Program-made: the position numbers and the translations under genes
In this document: one piece after another, positions 45,438 to 53,892 of the stretch
Position numbering within the stretch: the stretch's first letter is position 1
Layout of the letters: every line of letters starts with the position of its first letter
NCBI GenBank assembly: GCA_049306095.1
Contig: JBAQPU010000030.1
Span: 152,942 to 216,941 of the forward strand
Reading direction: 5' to 3'
Length of the DNA stretch: 64,000 bases
DNA from: UBA2336 sp049306095
Lineage (GTDB): Bacteria; Bacteroidota; Bacteroidia; Cytophagales; Cyclobacteriaceae
The notes under the pieces: model-generated
What the model was told of the DNA's origin: nothing
What the model saw: the letters and a program-made list of their open reading frames with translations, nothing else
Database searches by the model: none

Positions 45438-45893
45438 TTATGACTCTGCCAGATTTTTTATCTGAACCAGAATCGGATGCCAGCCCTCACCGTTGTTGTA
45501 TGATTCTTCGTACCTTTTCTTCCCTTCCGCTACTTTATTGTAGTCACCTTGTGTAACCGTAAACGTTGTTTTTCCATTTTGAGAAGTAAGGGAATAGGTA
45601 ATGGTCAGGTAATTTTCTGGTATATCTTCTATGCTGGTGTTGTTTGGATCAATAACCGTATACACCAAAAGTTTTTCGGGTTGGATTTCCCTGATTTGAC
45701 CTTTTACAAAAATCATTTCCTTTCCTTCATACGAGCCTTTCCACAGGAGAGGACTTCCTGGATTCCAATCGGAAAGCGCTTCACACCCAAACATGTATTT
45801 TTTGGTTTGTTCGGGGTTTACCAAGGCATCCCATACTTTTGCAGCGGGTGCATTAATGACAATAGTGTTTTTGATGAAGAGCGGTTGTGCCAT
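45438..45893 (-). CDS. SRPBCC/AHSA1-type protein
   Basis: A 151-residue START-like protein of the Aha1 C-terminal (AHSA1) type: KNTIVINAPAAKVWDALVNPEQTKKYMFG at the start and ITYSLTSQNGKTTFTVTQGDY in the later strand. Such proteins bind small hydrophobic ligands in a helix-grip fold; no ligand is predictable. Same strand as neighbours, with 41-base and 89-base gaps. Confidence 0.88.
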   Translation of the reverse strand: MAQPLFIKNTIVINAPAAKVWDALVNPEQTKKYMFGCEALSDWNPGSPLLWKGSYEGKEMIFVKGQIREIQPEKLLVYTVIDPNNTSIEDIPENYLTITYSLTSQNGKTTFTVTQGDYNKVAEGKKRYEESYNNGEGWHPILVQIKNLAES

Positions 45894-45982
45894 GACTTGA
45901 AGTGGTTAATTGAACAAGGCCACAAATAAATACCAACCCCTGACAGCTGTATGTCAGCAGGAAAGAAGCGCTGCTAATACTA

Positions 45983-46543
45983 TTATGAAGACATTCGTTT
46001 TTTAGCCTCCACGCACCATAATAATTCCTGGATGAACGTAGTGGCCCGTTTATCGGTGTTTTCCTTGTCGGAGGCATTTCCTTCTTCATCAAACGTGACA
46101 GGGGCCTTTGGAACCGGAAACATAGCAGGCACAGTCCATGATCGTATTTTCCACAACGTGAATTGCAGGGAGGTAATAACCTGTGTTCCTCCAAACACGC
46201 CATCGGAAACGGTAGAGATGGCAATTGGTTTTCTCCGCCAATCGTCATACAGCAGGTCAATAACATTTTTTAAACTGGCCGGGTAGCCTCCATTATATTC
46301 GGGTGTAACAATAATGATCCCATCGGCTGATTTAATCTTGTTTGAAAAATCGATAACTTTTTCAGATGGATTTTTTTGATAGGCTAAGCGCTCCTCAAAC
46401 AGCGGAAAATTATAAACAGCTAAATCCAGTATTTCACTCGTGGCAAGATTTCTTGCTTCCAGAAATTTCCTGAAATAGAGCGCTACCCGGTGACTTTTTC
46501 GGCCGGTACGTATGCTGGCAGAAATAATGGCAATGTGTGGCAT
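45983..46543 (-). CDS. NADPH-dependent FMN reductase
   Basis: A 186-residue flavodoxin-like reductase. The FMN phosphate loop is IISASIRTGRKSHRVALYF at residues 6-24, and the flavin-stacking TPEYNGGYPASLKNVIDLLY loop lies near 80-99. It would reduce FMN or azo/quinone-like substrates with NAD(P)H. Normal length; cytoplasmic. The C-terminus extends with a charged helix. 45 bases separate it from the alpha/beta hydrolase. Confidence 0.9.
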   Translation of the reverse strand: MPHIAIISASIRTGRKSHRVALYFRKFLEARNLATSEILDLAVYNFPLFEERLAYQKNPSEKVIDFSNKIKSADGIIIVTPEYNGGYPASLKNVIDLLYDDWRRKPIAISTVSDGVFGGTQVITSLQFTLWKIRSWTVPAMFPVPKAPVTFDEEGNASDKENTDKRATTFIQELLWCVEAKKRMSS

Positions 46544-46587
46544 GATGTTTTTTGTTCAAAGATAGAACCACCACGATTTATCGCCAA

Positions 46588-47241
46588 TCAAATTTGTTGC
46601 AGTGTCCACTCTTTAATAATTAACGCCAGGGTGGGAAGTGTGTTTTGTTTGCCGGCCTTGAAGCTATGATCGGCATGATCAATTTTGCTGAGGGTTGCTG
46701 ATGGGAGGGACGCTGTTACCTGTTCGATTAGTTCCCACTTGGCTAGTTCATCGCGGGTTCCTTGTAAAAACAGCATGGGCGTTTTTAAGCGTTTTAAGTG
46801 CTCGGCTCTTTCCACTGTTGGCTTTCCGGGAGGATGCAGCGGGAATCCGACAAAGACAATTCCTTTAATGGCCGGATCGTGTTCCTGCGACAAGTATTGC
46901 GAAGTCATCCGTCCGCCAAACGATTTCCCTCCGGCAAAGAGTGCAACCCTGGGGAATAGTTTTTTAGCCTGACTTATGGCTGCTTCAATTGTTTTATGAG
47001 CAACCGGAGGAAAGTCGGGCCGTTTCTTTTTTTGTTCTGTGAACGGGAAATTGAAACGAAGCGTACCGATGTCATGGGTTGCTAATTCTTTTGATAAGGT
47101 TGTCATGAAAGGATGACTCATTCCTGCCCCGGCTCCGTGAGCAAAAACATAGATGCTTTTCATGTTATCAGGCTGAATGAGTTCAGCTGTTACTTCTCCG
47201 ATGGAATCGGAGACTAAAATTTTTAGCGATTGTGTTTTCAA
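46588..47241 (-). CDS. Alpha/beta hydrolase of the KANL3/Tex30 type
   Basis: A 217-residue alpha/beta hydrolase. Oxyanion region VFAHGAGAGMSHPFM, nucleophile elbow GKSFGGRM (Ser), acidic residue in FLQGTRDELAKW and catalytic His in DHADHSFK, all in the order expected for this family. The start is a TTG at 47241 directly after the upstream stop (TAATTG), so translation is coupled to the PD40 lipoprotein gene; an internal ATG (residue 27) would cut into the first strand. Substrate unknown. Confidence 0.85.
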   Translation of the reverse strand: MKTQSLKILVSDSIGEVTAELIQPDNMKSIYVFAHGAGAGMSHPFMTTLSKELATHDIGTLRFNFPFTEQKKKRPDFPPVAHKTIEAAISQAKKLFPRVALFAGGKSFGGRMTSQYLSQEHDPAIKGIVFVGFPLHPPGKPTVERAEHLKRLKTPMLFLQGTRDELAKWELIEQVTASLPSATLSKIDHADHSFKAGKQNTLPTLALIIKEWTLQQI

Positions 47242-48744
47242 TTATTTCCAGTCGGGCATGGAAGCATTGCTGAATAACAATTCACGATTTTCACCGGTAA
47301 CATCCATTTTCCAGATGGTGATTATGCCTGAATTATCATTTGCACTGTTTTCAAAGATTATTTCAGCTCCGGTAGGAGAGAACCTCGGATGCAGGTCGTT
47401 GGTACCGGCAGGTTTATCTTCGGAAAGATCGGTACTCACACCCGATGAGAAGTCGTAAAGGAAAATACGACTATCCAGCTGCCTGCCGCTTGGTATTTCA
47501 AACCCTGATGCATCGTAGGTATATATCATTTTAGTGCCGTCAATAGAAAATACCGGGCTTTGTAACATTCCGGGCAGGTTGTTAACGATAACGGAATCCG
47601 ATCCATCTGTCAGGTCAACTAAGCGTATTTCTGTGTCATAAGGCAATACGCCAACCGTTTCAACAATCACCTGATTACCGATTTCAGACCAATCGCAACT
47701 ACGGAAGTGCCTTCCTGCGGAGGCAGTAGCCACCAGGGTTGTGTTTGTTCCGTTTTGATCCACAGTGTACAGTTGATCGTAATGGCTGTACATAAGTTTA
47801 CTGTTATCCGGTGACCAGCAAAATCCTTTTCCAGGATTGTGATTTCCGGCAAGTGGTAATGTTGATACTTTAGTAATGTTGCTTCCATCCTTCTTCATTG
47901 TATAAAGATGGAAGTCGAGCCCGGTGAAGGAAGAAAAGGCAATCAGATTACGGTCATCAGAATATTGGGGAAAGACTTGAGCATTTCCATTGAATGTAAG
48001 TCTTGCTTCGTTTCTGTTGGTTTCATCGTTTGAATATATTTCAAAATTACCCTCACGTGCGGTTGCGTATAAGAACCGGTTATCCGGGAAGGGTAACGTT
48101 TTGAAACTCCATAATTCGCCATTGGTAATTTCGCCTTCTTCGTTCTTCACCTTTACCTGCCAGTAATAGGTGGTATTAAACTTCAGGTTGTTGACTTGTA
48201 ACGTGGTGTCTTCCTGATCGGTGATGTCAATATTCGGTGTTGCCTGATTGGCTTCATGAAGAATAACAGAGTAGGTGAATACGTCATTCAGAGAATTTTT
48301 TACTGACCAGAGAAGCTCTACCGAGAGGGCCACACTGTCTTGTCCGTTTTCAGGGAAAAGTAAAGTTGGAGCAGGCGGTGCCTCTAATGCTCGCTGCAGT
48401 TCAAGATCGGCTTGCGTGGTAACTTCCTTGCTGACGGAAATATTTTTCGAAATGTTTTTAAAGCCCTCGAGCTTTGCCACAACCGAATAGTTTCCGGTTG
48501 GAATTTCTGAGAAAACATATTGTCCGAGGCTATCGGTGTAAACAATACTGGTGGCGGGTGTTGTGGAGATCTCAACACCTTCGGCCGGTAAACTATCGCG
48601 CTCAAATGTTACGGTACCCTGAAGTGAACCAAAAAACTGAGGCTCAATGGTGTCTTCGTTACAGGCCCACATAAGGAACATAAGGCTTACCGACAGCGCA
48701 ACGCTGTAAGCCAGTATTGATAAGCCTTTAATAGACAACTTCAT
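47242..48744 (-). CDS. PD40 beta-propeller lipoprotein
   Basis: A 500-residue lipoprotein (signal ending LMFLMWAC, lipid Cys at residue 28). Domains in order: a carboxypeptidase-regulatory-like sandwich (~40-115, GSLQGTVTFERDSLPAEGVEI), a fibronectin-III-like domain (~120-215, APPAPTLLFPENGQDS and YYWQVKVKNEEG), and a TolB-like six-blade propeller (~220-500) with PD40 blades such as FCWSPDNSKLMYSH, PVFSIDGTKMIYTY and PRFSPTGAEIIFEN. Probably an outer-membrane-associated binding protein. It lies downstream of the curli genes, separated by a strong terminator, so membership of that system is doubtful. Confidence 0.85.
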   Translation of the reverse strand: MKLSIKGLSILAYSVALSVSLMFLMWACNEDTIEPQFFGSLQGTVTFERDSLPAEGVEISTTPATSIVYTDSLGQYVFSEIPTGNYSVVAKLEGFKNISKNISVSKEVTTQADLELQRALEAPPAPTLLFPENGQDSVALSVELLWSVKNSLNDVFTYSVILHEANQATPNIDITDQEDTTLQVNNLKFNTTYYWQVKVKNEEGEITNGELWSFKTLPFPDNRFLYATAREGNFEIYSNDETNRNEARLTFNGNAQVFPQYSDDRNLIAFSSFTGLDFHLYTMKKDGSNITKVSTLPLAGNHNPGKGFCWSPDNSKLMYSHYDQLYTVDQNGTNTTLVATASAGRHFRSCDWSEIGNQVIVETVGVLPYDTEIRLVDLTDGSDSVIVNNLPGMLQSPVFSIDGTKMIYTYDASGFEIPSGRQLDSRIFLYDFSSGVSTDLSEDKPAGTNDLHPRFSPTGAEIIFENSANDNSGIITIWKMDVTGENRELLFSNASMPDWK

Positions 48745-48763
48745 AAGGGTTCTGAAGATATAA

Positions 48764-48793
48764 AAAAAACTGGCACAGGATGCCAGTTTTTTT
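48764..48793 (-). terminator. Terminator at the end of the curli operon
   Basis: A 12-bp stem (AAAAAACTGGCA at 48764-48775, complement at 48781-48792) with a 5-base loop and A/T tracts on both sides. On the minus strand it ends the curli transcript, 25 bases after the CsgB-like gene, and it sits just ahead of the PD40 lipoprotein start. Confidence 0.88.
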
Positions 48794-48817
48794 CTGAATT
48801 AAGCGATTTATTCTGGT

Positions 48818-49330
48818 TCAATTTGTTTTTACTGTCAGTCTCAATCCCTGTCCGAGCTGGTGAATTTTAATACCGGTTGATAAAAAATCACCTGATTGGA
48901 GAATTTCATTCCGGGAACCCTCCTGCAGAATGAACACATCGCTGTTGGTGGTGAAGATGGATTGATTTACCATATTATGATTGCCCACCTGAAACACATT
49001 GATTAGCGAATTCTCTCCGTCCACATTGCCGGTGTACTGATTCCCTGATCCCAGTTGGTAAAGGCCAAGGAAATTATTGAATCCGGCTTGCTCGGCCTTC
49101 AGAAAATTAGCCTCACCCATCTGTACTGAAAGAAATGAATTCGATGAATTGATTTGTTGTATATACGCCTCATTCATCGCGCCAATCTGCTGAATGGTGG
49201 AGGTGCCCGGTGAAAAGCGGGCCTCTGACTGACGTTGAAAAAACAACGTATGATCACTGTTTGACTGAGCGTTCAAAATAACGGAACTGCTCAGGAAGAC
49301 AAGTGCCATTAATGTTTTATTATTTTTCAT
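48818..49330 (-). CDS. CsgB-like minor curlin
   Basis: A 170-residue exported protein (signal MKNNKTLMALVFLSSSVILNAQ). About ten degenerate 11-residue units of the pattern xxNxxxxxQxG follow (for instance EANFLKAEQAG, FNNFLGLYQLG, ENSLINVFQVG), with more hydrophobic positions and no glycine/asparagine richness compared with the two large curlins. By analogy with CsgB it would nucleate or anchor the fibre; the last unit ends in a basic LRLTVKTN tail. Third curlin gene of the operon. Confidence 0.8.
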   Translation of the reverse strand: MKNNKTLMALVFLSSSVILNAQSNSDHTLFFQRQSEARFSPGTSTIQQIGAMNEAYIQQINSSNSFLSVQMGEANFLKAEQAGFNNFLGLYQLGSGNQYTGNVDGENSLINVFQVGNHNMVNQSIFTTNSDVFILQEGSRNEILQSGDFLSTGIKIHQLGQGLRLTVKTN

Positions 49331-49349
49331 TCAGTCGTTTGTTAGTTAA

Positions 49350-49379
49350 AGAGTTGTTCCATAAAAATGGAACAACTCT
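49350..49379 (-). other. Hairpin between the large curlin and the CsgB-like gene
   Basis: A perfect 12-bp stem (AGAGTTGTTCCA at 49350-49361, complement at 49368-49379) with a 6-base loop, in the 62-base gap. There is no good U tract on the minus strand, so it may be a processing or stabilising hairpin that sets curlin ratios, or a weak attenuator. Confidence 0.65.
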
Positions 49380-49392
49380 AAGAAGATTTACA

Positions 49393-51003
49393 TTAATCGT
49401 GTTGAGCTACGTTTGCGGTATTACCGTTACCAACCTGGTTTACGGAACTAACATGGCTGGAGCCACGTTGGTTTACAAACGCAAAGTTGCTGTCACCAAA
49501 TTGGTTGATAACGGAAAGATTCCAGAATCCATTCTGGAACTGATAGGCCTCATTACCGAAACCATCCTGATTAATGCTTACCTCGTTATCAGTAGAATAG
49601 GTATCCCCGGTATAAAGAGGATAATTCCATGTACCATCCGGATTTAAAGCGCGACTCCATCCCTGCATTTGTTCAGCAATGTTGCCATCTCCATTTTGAT
49701 TAATTTGAGCCTGGTTGCGTTCGCCCCAGGCATGTTGTTCGGTACGGTTGCTGCTTCCAACAATCATCGTACTAGCATTGTTGGCGGTACCATCCTGGTA
49801 TTGATGAGTGTGGTTGGCATCTCCTTGCTGCCGAACATAACCAATATTGCTGGTGCCGTATTGATCTTGCTTACTGTAGTTTCCATTTCCCCATTGGTAG
49901 GCATTGGCTTGATTTAAATTGCCCGATTGGGTTTGTTGCGCAAAGTTATCGCTGCCAACCGTTTGAATGTAAGCATATTGATAGTTACCGGGTGCATTCG
50001 CGCTGTACTGAGCCTGCATGCCTATGTTGTTGTTGCCATTTTGGTATGTTCCAGAATAGTTGTTGTATCCTGATTGGTATTGGTCGGATGAGTTCCCTCC
50101 TCCATACTGATTAACATTAGTGTTGTTGTAGGTACCGTACTGTGTTTGTGATGCAGAATTGTAGTTTCCATACTGCCAGTTCGAAGCGTAGTTACCTGTT
50201 CCGTTTTGGAATTGGCTTAACGAATTTCCGTCACCTGTTTGGCCGGGATACTGACCATATTGAGGGTAACCCCAATAAGCATAATCATAACCATTGAACG
50301 CACGGTTATTGTTGCCAATTTGTGTTTGAGAGGCTGCGTTGCCATTTCCCTGCTGGATAGAAACCGCATAATTGTCGTTACCTGATTGCGATTGACTCAA
50401 ACCGTTACCAAAACCATTTTGTCCTGCCCATGTGTCGCCACCGTTGTCAGCACGGTTGTTTATCCCATTTTGATATTGTGTTGCAGAATTGTAATCCCCA
50501 TTTTGACGGTTGTAAGCATTGTTGTTGTCGCCAATCTGGTCTTGCGAAGCATCATTACCCTCTCCCAGTTGGGCCGAACCTGCATTGTTAGAATTGCCAA
50601 TTTGACTTTGGTAAGCTGTGTTAAAGTTTCCAAACTGGTTGTTCCACATAGCGTTATTGCTTCCGGTTTGACTTTGGTTTAAGCTATTGCCAACTCCGTC
50701 CTGGCCTGCACTGCCAAAGAAGTCGTTGTAGGCATTGTTGTTGGTTCCGCTTTGAAATTGCGAAGCACTGTTGGACGAACCGAGTTGAATGGAGATTGCA
50801 AAATTGGTTACTCCGCTTTGCGTGGCCGCAGCGGAATTGTCATCACCGGTTTGCGTAATGATGGAATTGTTCATTAGACCAGCCTGTGAAACGGTTGCTG
50901 TGTTGTTGTTACCAGTTGAGGTAACCGTACTGGTATTACCTTGTGAGTAAGCCCACACGACTGAAAGAACAACAGCCAATGTGGTAAGAATATTTTTTTT
51001 CAT
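49393..51003 (-). CDS. Large curlin (CsgA-like), 11-residue repeats
   Basis: A 536-residue exported amyloid subunit (signal MKKNILTTLAVVLSVVWAYSQ). The mature chain is about 39 consecutive units of 11 residues with the pattern xxNxAxxxQxG, for example NFNTAYQSQIG, NSNNAGSAQLG and DYNSATQYQNG. Each unit could form one strand-turn of a curlin beta-solenoid. Three units (6, 14, 18) carry insertions that always end in GQxGxGN(S/G)L, and unit 25 carries a 16-residue insertion, hinting at a higher-order repeat. Very rich in Asn, Gln, Gly, Tyr. Its N-terminus (STVTSTGNNNTATVSQ) matches the next curlin upstream. Confidence 0.9.
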   Translation of the reverse strand: MKKNILTTLAVVLSVVWAYSQGNTSTVTSTGNNNTATVSQAGLMNNSIITQTGDDNSAAATQSGVTNFAISIQLGSSNSASQFQSGTNNNAYNDFFGSAGQDGVGNSLNQSQTGSNNAMWNNQFGNFNTAYQSQIGNSNNAGSAQLGEGNDASQDQIGDNNNAYNRQNGDYNSATQYQNGINNRADNGGDTWAGQNGFGNGLSQSQSGNDNYAVSIQQGNGNAASQTQIGNNNRAFNGYDYAYWGYPQYGQYPGQTGDGNSLSQFQNGTGNYASNWQYGNYNSASQTQYGTYNNTNVNQYGGGNSSDQYQSGYNNYSGTYQNGNNNIGMQAQYSANAPGNYQYAYIQTVGSDNFAQQTQSGNLNQANAYQWGNGNYSKQDQYGTSNIGYVRQQGDANHTHQYQDGTANNASTMIVGSSNRTEQHAWGERNQAQINQNGDGNIAEQMQGWSRALNPDGTWNYPLYTGDTYSTDNEVSINQDGFGNEAYQFQNGFWNLSVINQFGDSNFAFVNQRGSSHVSSVNQVGNGNTANVAQHD

Positions 51004-51051
51004 GGTTATTTATTTAGTTATAGGGAACTATAGACATTTGAAAAACCAATT

Positions 51052-51080
51052 AAAGGCCGGTTCGCAGAGAACCAACCTTT
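51052..51080 (-). other. Hairpin between the two large curlins
   Basis: Arms AAAGG/CCTTT (51052-51056 with 51076-51080) and GGTTC/GAACC (51059-51063 with 51069-51073) form a two-part stem with a 2x2 internal loop and a 5-base loop in the 91-base gap. On the minus strand the following bases include a short T stretch, so partial termination is possible. Confidence 0.55.
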
Positions 51081-51094
51081 AACCTTATAAGTAA

Positions 51095-52192
51095 TTAATT
51101 GTTTTGAGTGACGGTAGCTATGTTGCCGTTTCCAATTTGACTGATGGCGCTTGAATGACCACTGCCAAACTGTTGTGTTACAGCAGAGTTTCCTACCCCG
51201 TTTTGATAGGTGTTTGCCCAATGGCTTCCGCCATCATATTGGCGTTGCTCTGCGTAGTTGTCATCACCCCACTGGCTGATGGTAGCATCGTTGTTGTGGG
51301 TAGGAAAATCAAAATAGAAATACAAACCGCCTGCCACAGTGCCATAAAGTCCCTGAAGCTGAAGAGCCTCGTTCCCGCTGCCCATCTGGGTTACATAAGT
51401 TTCGTTACCGTCTCCATGAGTTAAGGCTCTTGAAGTATTGCTGCTACCATTTTGGTAAACACTGGATTGGTTTTGTGATCCGCGTTGCCATTGGTATTGG
51501 AAGTTATCAGAACCATATTGCTGTGCAAATTCATAGTTGTTGCTACCGTTGTAAGTGAGCCCCACAGTTGTTACATTTTGTCGTTGTGTTGATTCGTTGT
51601 TGCTTCCGCCCTGGTACACGGTGGCATTATTCCACTCTCCAAATTGCCATTGGTTTGCAATGTTTCCGGTTCCACCGGAAGAAATACCAGCCTGGTTAAA
51701 CGTTCCATTTTGTGATTGGTAGCCAAGATTGGAAGATCCACCCTGACTTGTCCAGGCGCCATTTCCATAGCCATACTGTATTTGCTGCGCGCTGTTGGCA
51801 TCTCCCGATTGATAAACAGATGCACCATTGTACGAACCCTCCTGGTATTGATCAGATCCGTTACTGCTGCCCCATTGACTTACGCTTGCACCATTTCCTA
51901 GGCCTATCTGAGTTTGGTAGGCTCCATTTCCATATCCATTTTGTGTAACCCAACCCCAGTTGTTATTCCCTATTTGATTTTGAACGGCTGAATTGAAACT
52001 TCCCATTTGATTGGTATAAGCTGTGTTAGCATCACCGTCTTGTGAAATAGTAGATCCGTTCAAATTACCGGTTTGAGAAACCGTAGCCGTGTTGTTGTTG
52101 CCAGTCGAGGTGACCGTACTGTTGTTGCTTTGCGAGATCACGCATACCACTGAAAGCCAGACAGCGGTAGCCGTTAGAAGGAGTTTTTTCAT
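51095..52192 (-). CDS. Large curlin (CsgA-like), first of the operon
   Basis: A 365-residue exported curlin (signal MKKLLLTATAVWLSVVCVISQ) made of about 28 units of 11 residues on the pattern xxNxAxxxQxG, for example SFNSAVQNQIG, YGNGAYQTQIG and DANSAQQIQYG. One unit near residue 280 is expanded by an aromatic stretch (GGLYFYFDFP). The first and last units resemble those of the 536-residue curlin (NGNIATVTQNN here, NGNTANVAQHD there), so the two are paralogues. Expected to be secreted unfolded through CsgG and polymerise at the surface. Confidence 0.9.
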   Translation of the reverse strand: MKKLLLTATAVWLSVVCVISQSNNSTVTSTGNNNTATVSQTGNLNGSTISQDGDANTAYTNQMGSFNSAVQNQIGNNNWGWVTQNGYGNGAYQTQIGLGNGASVSQWGSSNGSDQYQEGSYNGASVYQSGDANSAQQIQYGYGNGAWTSQGGSSNLGYQSQNGTFNQAGISSGGTGNIANQWQFGEWNNATVYQGGSNNESTQRQNVTTVGLTYNGSNNYEFAQQYGSDNFQYQWQRGSQNQSSVYQNGSSNTSRALTHGDGNETYVTQMGSGNEALQLQGLYGTVAGGLYFYFDFPTHNNDATISQWGDDNYAEQRQYDGGSHWANTYQNGVGNSAVTQQFGSGHSSAISQIGNGNIATVTQNN

Positions 52193-52333
52193 AAAGTTTG
52201 ATTTAAGGGTTTTTAAGAGAGAACAAACGATTGAAGTACTGAAGTTAGGGGTATTTGTTTCATGGCAAAAGGAAAAGGGTAATTTAAAAGAGCGAGTTTA
52301 CCTGAAATGACCCTCTTTGGGCCTTTTGACGCC

Positions 52334-52361
52334 TCTGATTGAGTATTAATACTCAATCAGA
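52334..52361. promoter_or_regulatory. 28-bp perfect palindrome ahead of the curlin genes
   Basis: A perfect palindrome centred between 52347 and 52348; each half is TCTGATTGAGTATT or its complement. It lies in the 308-base gap between the csgG stop and the first curlin start, about 140 bases before that start. Size and symmetry fit an operator for a dimeric regulator; a cruciform or RNA hairpin is the alternative, but no T tract follows. Nothing else recognisable is in the gap apart from TCAGTAA twice near 52425-52441. Confidence 0.6.
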
Positions 52362-52500
52362 TCAAGCAGTTGTTACTGAGTGCCAAAATGAATTGGTTGA
52401 GTAGGTGCAAGGGTTCAGCTGAGTGTCAGTAAACATCAGTAAGACAATCTACTATAGCTTCAGAGGGTTAAAGGTTAGAAACGAGAGAGCCTTTAGCAAC

Positions 52501-53883
52501 TTAATTTCCTATGTAAAACGATAGGCCAAGTTTCCCCTGCCATATAAAATCGTTGAATTTTCCCTGGTTGATATGATCCAGGTCATCCGTTGCCAACATT
52601 CGCCAGTTAATGCCTGCCGATAAACCGATTTTGTTCGTTAGTAAATACTCACCACCTAATTCTGCCATCCCGTAATAAAAAAGTGATGATTTTCCTGCCG
52701 ACTCCAGTCCAAGCGAGTTATCAATTTCGTAGAGTGCTCCACCACCTACTCTAATGAAAGGAGAGAAACGTTCTTTGTTAAAGAATCTATACCGGATGGA
52801 AAGATCCATGTTGCCTGCATTGCTGTTGTACCCCGAATATATTCCCACCTGTGAATACCCGGCACTAAATGAAAATGAGAGAGGTTTGTTCGCGAACAGC
52901 TCTAGGCTCATTTCAGCAGATGGTTTAACCGGTGACCCGGAATAGTCGCCATTAAAATAGGTGGCTGCACCTGATATACTGAAGCCCAAAAATCCACGCC
53001 TTTCTTGCTGCAGGTCATCAAAAACGCCAATCTCATCGTTCATTTCTTTTTCTTTCAGGTAAGCCAGCACCACCGGATTTTTTTTCATTTCTTCCTGGTT
53101 CTCCAGTATCCACAAGCCATCGTTTAAGCCTTCTATCACTAACCCAATAACAGCTTTTTCGATGGCATCTTTAATAGCCATTTCGCCTGGTTCGTTGTAG
53201 GTGAATCCGGTTTCTGCTTCGAGTAAACGCTGCACTTTTACAAACCGGAAAAAGTTAACATCTAATTTTTGTGAAAGAATTGTCTTCGATGTGTACACCG
53301 TTTTTAAAATCCGGCCATTGCCTGTCGAAACAGCCCTCAGGTAAATCGTAACGCGATCTTCGCGGTATTGTGTGGATGCTCCCGCTCCAAAATAGCGGGC
53401 TCCGGCTCCACCGGTTAAAATGTTACTGTCAAATGAAACAATGCCACCTTCCAATAAAATACCGGCAAACAAAAGCGGAGGTAATAGCGGGTCTTTGTTT
53501 TCATCGGGAATATAATTCGCTCTGCTGGAACGGATGATTTTTCGTTCGTTTAATAAATTGGACAAACTCTCGCGTTCAATAGGAATAAACCATTTCGACT
53601 CCTCCATCGCACGAAGCAAAATGGAGGTTGAGCCCTGCGTTACTGCCGTAGACCAGCTTGTTCCAATTTCAGATGATTTATACTGCCCGGTTTGATCTCT
53701 GAACTTGTACACGGCAGCCACAATTTTCTCTTTAGGAGCAGGCAGCGAAACCAGGTCTTTATATTGTGATGATTCGGCTCCTAACCGTGATTCTTTTATT
53801 TTCATCGGTTGATGGAAATACTGGGAACAGCTGGTGACCGTAACCAATACTACCGCAATAAGGAGACGAGAGAGCTTATTCAT
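52501..53883 (-). CDS. csgG: CsgG-like curli export pore with C-terminal beta-barrel extension
   Basis: A 460-residue lipoprotein (signal MNKLSRLLIAVVLVTVTSC). Residues ~35-285 align well with E. coli CsgG: SQYKDLVSLPAPKEKIVAAV, WFIPIERESLSNLLNERKII, GGAGARYFGAGASTQYREDRV, TSKTILSQKLDVNFFRF and EGLNDGLW. E. coli CsgG stops about here (277 residues); this protein continues for ~165 residues with alternating strands typical of an outer-membrane beta-barrel (for example SFSFSAGYSQVGIYSGYN, FSPFIRVGGGALYE, LSAGINWRML) and a terminal LGLSFYIGN. In the pore-constriction loop, Trp stands where E. coli has Phe56. Confidence 0.93.
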   Translation of the reverse strand: MNKLSRLLIAVVLVTVTSCSQYFHQPMKIKESRLGAESSQYKDLVSLPAPKEKIVAAVYKFRDQTGQYKSSEIGTSWSTAVTQGSTSILLRAMEESKWFIPIERESLSNLLNERKIIRSSRANYIPDENKDPLLPPLLFAGILLEGGIVSFDSNILTGGAGARYFGAGASTQYREDRVTIYLRAVSTGNGRILKTVYTSKTILSQKLDVNFFRFVKVQRLLEAETGFTYNEPGEMAIKDAIEKAVIGLVIEGLNDGLWILENQEEMKKNPVVLAYLKEKEMNDEIGVFDDLQQERRGFLGFSISGAATYFNGDYSGSPVKPSAEMSLELFANKPLSFSFSAGYSQVGIYSGYNSNAGNMDLSIRYRFFNKERFSPFIRVGGGALYEIDNSLGLESAGKSSLFYYGMAELGGEYLLTNKIGLSAGINWRMLATDDLDHINQGKFNDFIWQGKLGLSFYIGN

Positions 53884-53892
53884 GCGAAAAGA

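Noticed and set aside
47242..48744. PD40 lipoprotein as a curli component
   Set aside because: A strong terminator separates it from the curlins, and its domains fit a general TolB-like binding protein.
51018..51221. 67-residue minus-strand frame at the end of the first curlin
   Set aside because: It overlaps the curlin gene in another frame and reads low-complexity residues from the repeats.
49393..52192. Repeated DNA in the curlin genes as a CRISPR or satellite array
   Set aside because: The period is 33 bases in frame with the 11-residue unit, with no constant repeat/unique spacer structure and no cas genes; it is coding.
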